Positions 12,358 to 21,202 of a stretch of 64,000 nt of DNA are shown one piece after another. This stretch comes from Amorphophallus konjac (Eukaryota > Streptophyta > Magnoliopsida > Alismatales > Araceae), in contig CM040125.1 of NCBI GenBank assembly GCA_022559845.1, positions 203,710,102-203,774,101 of the forward strand, in the 5' to 3' direction. Under the pieces are notes generated by a model, which was given only the letters and a program-made list of their open reading frames with translations, did no database searches and had not been told where the DNA came from. Position numbers and translations under genes: made by a program. Position 1 is the stretch's first letter, and each line of letters begins with the position of its first letter.

Positions 12358-12713
12358 TTTCCCTCACTCCCCGATCTTCTCTCACAGCCTCTCGCCCGTC
12401 CGTTTAGCCTATTGAATCACAGAGTGAGAGTTCTGAAGGGCTTACCGGGTCGTGATCGTCCTCTCCCACGTCGCCAACGCCCGCAGCGGCCTCCGCGGCC
12501 AGAAGAGGCACCTCCATTCCCTCCTCCGCAGCAATCTCCTCTGCTGCGGCCTCCTCGGCATCATCCCTCAGCCTCCTCGGACGACGAGCCCATCGTTTCC
12601 GCTTCTTTGGACCCTGGCTCGATCCTTCTCGCTCCATTGGGACTAAGAATGGGTCGTCTGGGGTGACGGGGTCGTCAGAATGAACAGTACAAGTGAGCAG
12701 GGGGTGAGGCCCC

Positions 12714-12724
12714 CATATATATAG
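12714..12724 (-). promoter_or_regulatory. TATA box of gene A
   Basis: The minus strand reads CTATATATATG, 77 bases before the chosen ATG at 12637. That leaves a short leader. It supports starting at MEREGSS instead of the longer in-frame extension upstream. Confidence 0.6.
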
Positions 12725-12738
12725 AAACCACTCTGATT

Positions 12739-12958
12739 GGGGCGTCCAGGCGCCTGGACGCTCCCACCTTTTTTTTATTTTTTTCAAAATTTAAAAATTA
12801 GGGGCGTCCAGGCGCCTGGACGCCCCCAAAACAAAAAAAACCAAAAAAAATAATTAATAAAAATTTGGGGCGTCCAGGACCCTGGACGCCCCCAAAACAA
12901 AAAAACCAAAAAAAATAATTAATAAAAATTTGGGGCGTCTAGGCCCCTGGACGCCCCC
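12739..12958. repeat. Four GGCGTCC hairpins upstream of gene A
   Basis: Hairpins at 12739-12765, 12801-12826, 12867-12893 and 12932-12958, spaced about 64 bp by near-identical A-rich linkers. Arms are GGGGCGTCCAGG / CCTGGACGCCCC. They sit immediately upstream of gene A's TATA box, and each arm keeps its match to the other. From 12959 to 13191 the DNA is AT-rich with an (AT)n run near 13019-13038. Confidence 0.92.
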
Positions 12959-13191
12959 AAAACAAAAAAAAACTTAAAAAATCAAAATTAAAAAATATCA
13001 TAAAAATTTTAAAAAAAATATATATATATATATATATAATAAAAGTAAAAAAGATAAGAGTATGTATATAATCCAAACAAAAGAAAAAACACAAAGAAAA
13101 AGAAAAACCACAAAAAAGATAATAATAATTAAGGGAACTGGTCCAAAATTGCCAAATGCCAGATTTTATTCCATCAGAAAAGCAGAATGAA

Positions 13192-14604
13192 CTACATCAG
13201 GGGCTTAGACGCCTTAGGCCTTAACTTCCCCAGTTCGGTTACATAAGCCCTCCACAGCTCACATTCTTCCCCCACGTGCGCTAAGGCCTTTCCCGCGACA
13301 CTTGTCTTCCAGGGTGCTTTGACGGCCTTCGCTTCCTTCGCATCCGCTTCAGTACCCAACTCTCTCTTCTTCAAAGGAACGATGCTAGTCGATAGTGGGA
13401 ACGAATGGCGTGGAATGCCGACCTGGAGGTAGCATCGATGCACGTTATAAAGGACAAACTCGGTCGCGCCGATCAATTGAAGATCAACTTCGGGGGAAGG
13501 CCTCATAAGGAGATCAAGCGAAAGCAAACATGCCGGTGCGCAAGTAAAGAAGCATTGTGTCACGGTGCGGAAGTGAGACCGCCAATCTTCACGTTTCTTC
13601 AGCCACGGAACGCGGTTCACTACAGTACCACCGAACCCTAACACGTCGGCTATGTGATGAAGAGGGCTTTGTTGGAAGAGCTTCGAAGCGGTTGGCATTC
13701 CCTCACGGTGATCAAACTTGAAATGCAAATCCAACCAGCAACTCAGGACAAGTGCGCAACCAAAAGGAGGCTTACCCATGCTAGAGGCAGTAAGGCCACT
13801 ATACAGGTAGGCGAGGACAGTGGGTCCCACCCTCTTTCCACGCCAGATCCCGCAGATAGCACTCAGTTGGTCTTCCTCCACCATGTTGTCGGTATAAGGA
13901 AACAAGAGAGCACCCGCCAGACAAATGGTGAACCCCTTCATGATTCCCTCCAAATAGTCATCGTCTGGTGACCCTCTCAGGGCGTCCATGACCCACTCCG
14001 CAAGCTTTTGGAGATCGATCCCCTTTTGAGTACGGACCTTTCTGGCTACGTCGGGCGGCATGAAGCTACCAAGGACGCTTTCGGAAGTCCCCCGTGTCAG
14101 CATCCGCATAGCCTTCACCTTCCCGTCACTCTTGAATTTCTTCAATCCGAGCAGAAGTTCCACCTCCTCGAGGAGGATGGTCACCTCGAAGGTCGGGAAG
14201 ATAAAAGTATGGGTCTGGGGATGCCAGATCTCCACTAGTGCGCCCATAGCCGCCCAGTCCATACGAATCTTCTCATAGTGTTTGGCGTGAATAAGGAGCC
14301 CCTGCAGATGCCACTTCGAGAGTATGGCCCTCATGCCGATGGAGATGTTGGAAGTTAGCTTTAAAAGCCATGGCAGTTTGGAAAACTTCCTCGGGCCTGG
14401 GAAGAGTGGATATGGCTGGAAGAGAAAAGAAAGAAGAAGAAAGGAAGGTAGTAAGAAAAAGGTTCACGTGGAGAAATTTGAAATAAATCAGCTTACCATA
14501 TGCGACATGATCGTCCCACTCAAATGACCCTCGAGGTCGGAGAGTCGCCTGATCTCGCTGCTAGGCCTGCTCCTCTTCATAACGCGGGAAGACTCTCCTT
14601 CCAT
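13192..14604 (-). CDS. Gene B: PMD/DUF7745-like protein, intact
   Basis: Two exons, 14604-14497 and 14415-13192, joined in phase 0 through GT-AG sites, give a complete 443-residue frame with no internal stop. Exon 1 begins MEGESSRVMKRSRPSS. The body contains a block EIWHPQTHTFIFPTFEVTIL followed by LEEVELLLGL, which resembles the FP-FE-T-LEEV block shared by plant mobile domain and DUF7745 proteins; the remainder is mostly helical and leucine-rich. No catalytic motif is evident. It lies 555 bp upstream of gene A's TATA box on the same strand, separated by a hairpin array. Most likely an accessory gene of a Tat-type gypsy element; a host gene is the alternative. It is the only accessory frame here that has stayed open. 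Confidence 0.7.
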
Positions 14605-14690
14605 CCTGAAATCTCTAGATTCTCCTCTCTTTCCTCTCCTGAGCTTCCAAAACCCACCTTGGTGCATTTGAATGAACTAGCCTAAGGGGA

Positions 14691-14701
14691 GTTCTTATAG
14701 G
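14691..14701 (-). promoter_or_regulatory. TATA-like box of gene B
   Basis: The minus strand reads CCTATAAGAAC, about 87 bases before the ATG at 14604. Confidence 0.5.
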
Positions 14702-16035
14702 AAGAGAAGATCGCTACAGGACGGAACATGTCACATCAGTGGTCATTGTCAAGATTTTGTCTGGATCTCCTTTGTACTGTGGTGCGATTCTACTACTTTC
14801 TGATGTTGCTAACCTTTGCTAGTCTGTGCAGGTTTTACTAACGGACGTCTTTGTCCTGTCTCCTGTCCCACCTTTCAATGGTTGGTCCTACCATGTCATG
14901 CATCATAGTATACGATACCTACGCTACTAGAACATGTCAAGGACCTTGCGACCCGAACAAATCTGGGATTTGAGTTCCCCTTCAATAAAAATAGTGATGA
15001 TCCCGGAAGAATTTGGGTTGTACGGATAGGCCGTTAACTTGTGGTAGCATGGGGATGACGGTTCCATTCAGTGAGTTGGTGCGCTGATAAACGGGCCCCA
15101 GCCCAGTGTCGGCTCACCGGATCGGTATCCTGACCCGTTCTTAACAAGTTGACAATATTATACTTGGCTATTTTCTATTTTAGTTTGTTTTAAATTTTTA
15201 TTTTAACCCAGCATGCATTCATATAGGATTTTGATTTATTGCGGAAGATCATTCAAGTGATTCGATTGCGAAGGCCGTTGTGCTTCAATTCCTACAAATA
15301 TGAGATATTCCACTCCGAATGAAATACTGAGTTTCCTTGAAACGGCCCTACGTTGCTCTTTCAAAAGGAGACCCTTGTTTGGACAGACCCTCAGATATTC
15401 CTTTTTACCTTGTTTGACCCACCTTGGGTGCAGCACTTCCACATTGGCTGGTAACCGCTCCCAAAGGTGAAACCTGCAGGTTTATGACCCAGGTACTTCC
15501 ACACCGAGAAGTTAGTCTCCTTTATTTTTCGTGCCTGAGTGCACATTTCACCCTCCTTTATTTGATCTCCGTCCAAGCAAACCGTCAAGACTTGATAGAC
15601 CTCCTTCAAGGTCGCCTCATTGAAACTTCAGGAAAAATTCCAAATAGTACGTCAGAAGCGTGTCTCATCACACCTTGCCATCAACTTATCACTCCGCTAC
15701 CACTTCATTTCACTCCACTTCGATACCATTCCACTACGTGTCGCTCCCTTGCAAAGCAGACGTCAAGGCGGGGTAGCTATAGACACGTCATTCCTGACGT
15801 CTCCCGAGAAAGTCTCATATTACTATACAACGCCCCGCAACGGCTTACGCATTTTGAATCGATCGAGTGCTTCCTTTTCTTGAGTCTTCTTCCGCCCTTT
15901 TCGGCATCCGGAATCATCTCGTCACGGCATTCGGATGGCATCAACACCAGTCAGACGCATCAGGAGGTTCCGGAACCAAGAAGGGTGCCTGCCGGGCGGC
16001 CGCCAACGCTTGTCCGAGGACCCGGGTGGGTCTTG
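14702..16035. other. Region without recognisable gene
   Basis: Lies between the gene B promoter and the large hairpin array. Short frames on both strands match nothing I recognise. By analogy with genes C and D it may be the U3 part of a plus-strand LTR, but I could not find its polypurine tract or ends. Confidence 0.35.
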
Positions 16036-16670
16036 ATGGGGGCGTCCAGGCCCCTAGACGCCCCCATTCTTTTAATTTATTTTATTTTTATTTTTCAAAA
16101 CCCAAAACACAAATAAAAAATAATATATTAATGGAGGCGTCCAGGCCCCTGGACGCCTCCATAAAAACAAATATAAAAATATATATATATATGCCAATTG
16201 GCATAAAAAGACAAAACAAAATAAAAAAAATGATATATTAATGGAGGCGTCCAGGCCCCTAGACGCCTCCATAAAAACAAAAATAAAAAATATATAATGC
16301 CAGCTTTGGCATAAAAAAACAAAACAAAAATAAAAATAATATATTTATGGAGGCGTCCAGGCCCCTAGACGCCTCCATCAACTCCCTCACGGGCGCCGCC
16401 CACCGAACGACAGTTTGTCGTGTGTGAAAAAAGCCAAATTATGGAGACGTCCAGCCCGCTGGACGCGCCCATTTCAAAATCACGAGGCGCCGCTCACAAA
16501 ACTACGCGTTGTGTCAAACCGCGTGCGGCCGTCGGTGGTGTTCGGTGGACCTGTTAGGGGCGTCCGGGGCCCTGGACGCCTCCACAAAAATATTCCGAAA
16601 AAATTAATAAAAATAGAATAAAATATTAGTTCGGCCCTGATGGAGGTGTCCAGGGTCCTGGACGCCTCCA
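16036..16670. repeat. Seven GGCGTCC hairpins upstream of a plus-strand TATA box
   Basis: Hairpins at about 16036-16067, 16131-16162, 16241-16272, 16347-16378, 16441-16473, 16557-16584 and 16640-16670, spaced roughly 80-115 bp. The 16131 copy has 15-bp perfect arms (ATGGAGGCGTCCAGG) around CC. Linkers are A-rich and mutually similar. The last hairpin ends 13 bp before the TATA box. Confidence 0.93.
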
Positions 16671-16682
16671 CCCTCCGGAGCC

Positions 16683-16692
16683 CTATAAATAG
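16683..16692 (+). promoter_or_regulatory. TATA box of a plus-strand unit
   Basis: CTATAAATAG preceded by CC and followed by a C-rich start region, a strong plant TATA context. Transcription would run rightwards, away from genes A and B. Confidence 0.65.
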
Positions 16693-17876
16693 AGGTCCAC
16701 CCCCTCAGTTCTGGAAGAGCTTCAAAGAGATCCGATAGGCTGCCGGAGCCCAGAGGCTACCGGAGTCATTTTCTAACCAGTGGGGTCTTTTGTAGGTGGA
16801 GATTCTGTCGGCTTCTCAGGTGCCCACGCTCGCGAGAGGAAGGTCGTTTTCATCCACCGCGCTTCCACGTCGTCCCTACGCTGCCGGAGCTCCGCCGGAT
16901 CTCACCCTCGGCTCCTCCAATAAGCCTTTTCTTCCCCTTTTTCTCCATAGTTCTTTACATTCATCATACTGCATCCTCTATCTCCTTACATAAGGGCGCC
17001 GTCTCTTGCATACTTCTTGCATTCATCATCGTATTTTCCTCCTACTCGAGTCCGAGAGGGGTTTAAAACCACACCAACCAGGTGTGTGTCAGGTCACGAT
17101 CTCGTTACTTTTATTGCAAGGAATTGTTACTACACTGCCATTTTCTAATTCTGTTCGTTTATTGTCTACTGTTTTGCAAGGGTAACTAAGGAAAGCCCTC
17201 TCCGTCGGCCGGCCGAAGGGGGAGGAAGAAGCAACCCGCCATCTCCCGCTCTTGAGGTAGGCGCGATCACTTTCTTTATTTTGGGGTCTTTTGGCCCTTG
17301 GCGATCACATCTTGTTCTCGAGGCCGCGGCGAGTCACTTCCCCAATGGCCGTTTAAATTTTCCGTTCGTATATTCTCTTTATATTCTGTTATATTCTTAT
17401 CTCTGCATGTTCTCGAGGCCGCGGCGAGTCACTTCCCCAATGGCCGTTTAAAATTCCCGTTCTTATATGTTATATTCCTATCTATTCATGTTCTCGAGGC
17501 CGCGGCGAGTCACTTCCCCAATGGCCGTTTAAATTCCCGCTCTTTATATTCTTCTTATATTCTGTTATATTTTTATCTGCTCATATTCTCGAGGGCACGG
17601 CGAGTCACTTCCCCAATGGCCGTTTCAATTCTTGCTATTTAATTTCTGCACCATTCCCGTCCCCCCGAGGTCGCGGCGAGTCACTTCCCGCTATGGCCGT
17701 TTAACCCCCATATCTTGCTATATTACATTTGTCCCGCTCGCCCCGCCGGAGCAATCTCCCGTGGTGGCCCCTTCTCTTTTCTCTTATTTCTGTGTTGCAG
17801 CAAACAAAAAGAAGGAGCCCGCGCCCTCCGCGTCCTCTTCGCACCCCGAACCGCGTGACGTCGCTCACAAATGGTA
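16693..17876 (+). other. Leader of the plus-strand unit, cut by the copia remnant
   Basis: Follows the TATA box at 16683. It contains GC-rich blocks, the tandem repeat at 17312-17705, and a good splice acceptor (TTGCAG near 17800) before a lysine-rich stretch. The sequence changes abruptly to copia near 17877. It could be the R-U5 and leader of a Tat-type element whose antisense genes are A and B. No complete reading frame can be supported. Confidence 0.4.
17312..17705 (+). repeat. Five-copy tandem repeat in the leader
   Basis: Copies start near 17312, 17407, 17489, 17584 and 17661. Each carries CTCGAGGCCGCGGCGAGTCA followed by CTTCCCCAATGGCCGTTTAAA, and AT-rich tails of variable length. Spacing varies from about 77 to 95 bp. 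Confidence 0.9.
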
Positions 17877-18076
17877 TCTTTGTACATCGATTGGGACAAG
17901 CCTAGCATCCTCTTTGATCTATCTCTATAGATCCTAAGCCCCAACACATAGGATGCTTCTCCCAAATCCTTCATGGAGAAATACTTTGACAGCCAGGCTT
18001 TGACTGACGATAACATACCTACAGCATTCCCAATTAGTAGTATGTCATCCACATACTGTACCAAAAAGGGTGATTG
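17877..18076 (-). pseudogene. Copia reverse transcriptase, C-terminal part
   Basis: Minus-strand translation gives FLVQYVDDILLIGNAVGML and then FSMKDLGEASYVLG, IYRDRSKRMLGLSQS: the YVDD catalytic motif and following palm/thumb region of copia RT. It is the direct continuation of the RT half at 28775 and beyond, separated by element 2. The match ends at about 17877, where the sequence becomes GC-rich and unrelated. Confidence 0.92.
18072..18076. other. Target-site duplication GATTG (left)
   Basis: GATTG directly before the LTR start TGTCACGCC, repeated at 28770-28774 after the other end. Confidence 0.9.
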
Positions 18077-19571
18077 TGTCACGCCCCGAGCGCGGAAGAT
18101 ACTCGGATATGCGCGACGAGTTTATATCAATCATGTCAATCAGAGTAGTAGTGTATTCGACACCAAAACAGAGATGCGCAAAATAGAAAGACAACCCAAT
18201 CCTTTATTTTATAATGGATAGACTATTACAAATCTAATACTCTATTCAATTAAAAAGGAAAAGTACATAGTTGACTCAAAAATAGAAAAAAGACGAGATG
18301 ACACTTGGACAAGTTCTATCTCTTTCACTCTTGACCATTCCCATCCGATTGACTTCCCTCGTCGTCGGAATTACCTGAAAAGTAGGGAACACACGGAGTG
18401 AGCGAACGCTCAGTAGGAAATTATATCTCAAGCGCTAGCAAGGGGTTTAAGTAATTACATCTTTCATGTATGTACTGTAGCTATGCATGCTCGTATAAAA
18501 CGACAAGATAGAGAGAGAATTTATCAATAAGACAGCAAGATGAACTAGTCATGAGCTTTCAAGAAAAGATAACAGGTATTCAAGCAAGTACTTTTTTAGC
18601 AAGTCATGTCAAGAACTTTGGCTATCATGTATCAAGCAAGCAAGTAATTACCCTTTCTCGGGTCACGCAATTCATGTCATGTCAAGTACGAGTCAAGTAC
18701 AAGATTTGTGTGGAATGTCCAATCAAGCTAGTCATGCACTCGGTATAATGCCAGATACCTTATCATTCAACTCCCATGGGCACAAGTACTTTCGGGTGCT
18801 CCTCCTAGGACCAGATCGGGCCCTATATGCGCAGGCATTTATCATGTATATTTGACATCCACTCTTGTATATATATATAGCCGATATGGAATTTCAACAA
18901 TTTAAGCTTGTAGACACGTAGGATAACTTTGAGAGAATGGAGTCCAAAAATACGACATTGGACATAGATAGGCGATAACAACGGTACAATCACGATGAAC
19001 GATGAAACTAGGTGGAATTAGGTTCCCTTAACTCGGGTACCATGACAAGTATGGACATTCTTTATATAGAATTGAGGTCCACATGAACAGTATATCAAAG
19101 GCAAGATACCCTCATTCTTATTATAGAATTGAGGTCTACAAGAACATCAACAAATGGCATGATATCATCATCCCATTAAGAATTCTCATGATATACTTTT
19201 TGCATATCATAAGGGCCGGTATACCATGTTTCTTTAGAGTGACATGGCATTCAATAGTGTAATGGGTTTTTAGGGTACAACCAGCTCAATCGGCCTTGAG
19301 GGAATCCAAGGCTTCGAGGAGTCTTACGGAGGTCTCTATGACTAACTCGCTAGTCCAAAGGAACGGAATGTCCAATGGAGAGCTTGTATGTCAATGAGAA
19401 TTAAGGGTGATCGATAAAATATCATGAAACGTGGGACTATACTCACGGAGTGGAGATATAGTGCCGATATACATATATATAGATATACTGAAACCATCGG
19501 TTATCAGAAACAGGGTAAAAATATTTTTACAGGAAAATAACGACTTAAGTAAAGTCACTACTCAAGTAATT

Positions 19572-20116
19572 AACGCCTTCAGTAAGGGCGTTTATCTATT
19601 TTACATTTTTGCAAGATTTTAATATTTCAGTATTTTATCAAAAACGCGCCCTGGTAAGGGGCGTTCAATTACAAGTTGATGACGTATGCAATGGTCGTTC
19701 ATTCTTTACTTCTATTTTTACAGAATATATTTTTTTCAGTAATTTATCAAAAACACGCCCTGTGCAGGGGCGTTACTTTTCAATTCACGCCCTAAACAGG
19801 GGCGTTAGTCAAGTGAGAGACGACCTATACAGGGTCGTGTATTTCAAGAATTTACAATTTTTCAAGTATTGAAATTTCCAAAAAACGAGATATGGTCATG
19901 ACAGGATAATATCAGGATAAATGATCATGCACTGCTTTAGAATCATGTTTAAGTGAATATTGGACTAATTAACATAGGTAATTATCAGGTAATTAAATTG
20001 ACGTCTGTGTACAGGGCGTCAAATCTTTTGAATTGACGACCTTGTCAGGGTCGTTTATTTAAATATCGCCCTAGTCTGGGTCGCGTATAAAATTAGCGCC
20101 CTTGGAAAGGGCGTTT
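19572..20116. repeat. Hairpin array (ACGCCC / GACGACC type), LTR of element 2
   Basis: About ten short inverted repeats, for example ACGCCTTCAGTAAGGGCGT, ACGCCCTAAACAGGGGCGT, GACGACCTATACAGGGTCGT and GCGCCCTTGGAAAGGGCG. Arms are 6-8 bp with 4-7 base loops and variable spacing. Where one arm has GCC the other has GGC; where one has ACC the other has GGT. The array lies about 530 bp downstream of the LTR TATA box, in the transcribed part. Confidence 0.9.
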
Positions 20117-20798
20117 CTTTCCAACAATAGAAACATTCAAAGCTCTCGAAAACTATATGCATGAAATTAATATATATGGTTTAACATAGCTATTATGGTG
20201 ATTTGGGCTACAGTGCTTGAGAAAACCTACCTTATAGTTGATTTGAACGGACGCAGGTTCTGTGAAGAAAGAATGATACTCTGTTTTATAAACAGAGTCT
20301 TTTGAAGCTTTCGATCTTAATAGCAGTAGCAAGGGTAGTAAGAGGTTGCAGATGAAGAACCCACAATTCTTCAATCAACCGGGTTCACTTCTACAGGGCA
20401 ACCTGTAGAGGCAGAAGAAACGAAGAAGAAGATATTAAAATCTTCTTATACGTAACCGAAAGCGAGGGGAAGAACTTACTTGTTCTTCGGAAGACAGAAG
20501 CTTTCAACCTGTAATCAGAAGTAGACGAAGAATCATCAGTATTCTTCACAAATTCGATAGACAGAGTAAAGAAAAAGAACATGCTGTTCTTTACGTACCT
20601 TAGAAGAGTCCGAACGCCAAATAGCGTTCTCGGTTCAAGCAGTAGGTTATTTATAGGATTTCTAGAATCCTAATAGAGTTAGTGTTTGATGGAAAGTAAT
20701 ACTTCCATATTAGAGTTATTACTACATTCGAGCTCTTTCTCATAGTTATCAACTTACCCTGGATAGACTCCTGGGTCGAACGAAACTCAAACTGAATT

Positions 20799-21014
20799 AG
20801 CGTCCTAAGTAAGGGCGTCGAATTTTGAATTGACGCCTTGTCAAGCGTCGTTACTTGTTGAAACGCGTCCACTCAAAGGACGTTACGCTAACTTGCCCTT
20901 TTTATTTATTTTGGTCGTTTGAAATTTGACGCCTTGACGTGTGGGTGTCCTTTCTCAAAACACGCCTTAGGTAAGGGCGTTTTATTGTAAAGTAGCGCCT
21001 ATATCTAAGGCGTT
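20799..21014. repeat. Second hairpin array in the same LTR
   Basis: Further inverted repeats such as GCGTCCTAAGTAAGGGCGTC, ACGCCTTAGGTAAGGGCGT and GCGCCTATATCTAAGGCG. This group lies upstream of the TATA box, in U3. Confidence 0.88.
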
Positions 21015-21123
21015 ATTTTCATCAGGGTTTAATTATTTTTATTCAAGCTCTTTCGTTTATTTACTAAATCTTTTAATCTATTTTGATTTATTTATTCCTT
21101 TTAAATTTATCAGGGTTGCTACA

Positions 21124-21135
21124 CCCTCCCCACTT
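21124..21135 (-). other. Polypurine tract of element 2
   Basis: The minus strand reads AGTGGGGAGGG immediately before the LTR start TGTAGCAACC. Confidence 0.85.
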
Positions 21136-21202
21136 AAAAAGAATTTGGTCCCCAAATTCCATATCATATATTTACATTTGGAGAGTGTAGAGTATGTACC
21201 TT

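Larger units (their letters stand above)
9471..12637 (-). pseudogene. Gene A: plant mobile domain / coiled-coil protein with three amber codons
   Basis: Seven exons can be joined in one frame, every intron in phase 0 with GT-AG ends: 12637-12446, 12022-11306, 11233-11075, 10998-10630, 10559-10467, 10387-10241, 10157-9471 (about 787 codons). Exon 1 is acidic/basic and starts at ATG 12637 behind a TATA box. Exons 2-4 carry an aminotransferase-like plant mobile domain (PF10536 type; FLMPWGHMVPTLEDVARIIGL, then VWSYYYFPMG and WVHCLNEIEPLRLRLV). Exons 5-7 are coiled coil, ending in 11-residue repeats of the form RERERDRETLE. TAG interrupts the frame at 10953-10951, 10752-10750 and 10097-10095, each where CAG would give a fitting Gln; there is no frameshift. 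PMD proteins occur both as host genes and as transposon passengers; its neighbours suggest a passenger. The exact role is unknown. Confidence 0.75.
18077..21123 (-). repeat. 3' LTR of element 2
   Basis: Begins TGTCACGCCCCGAGCG and ends GGTTGCTACA on the plus strand. On the minus strand a TATA box (CCTATAAATAACC) lies at 20647-20658. One hairpin array lies upstream of it and another downstream. The block near 18770-18830 resembles the LTR of element 4 near 41600-41660 in the opposite orientation. Confidence 0.95.

Noticed and set aside
15236..15609. Minus-strand frames of 68-72 codons
   Set aside because: No recognisable domain, no supporting splice or promoter signals.
12136..16670. Regularly spaced palindromic repeats resembling a CRISPR array
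   Set aside because: Linkers are near-identical A-rich sequence instead of unique spacers, the context is a plant genome, and there are no cas genes.
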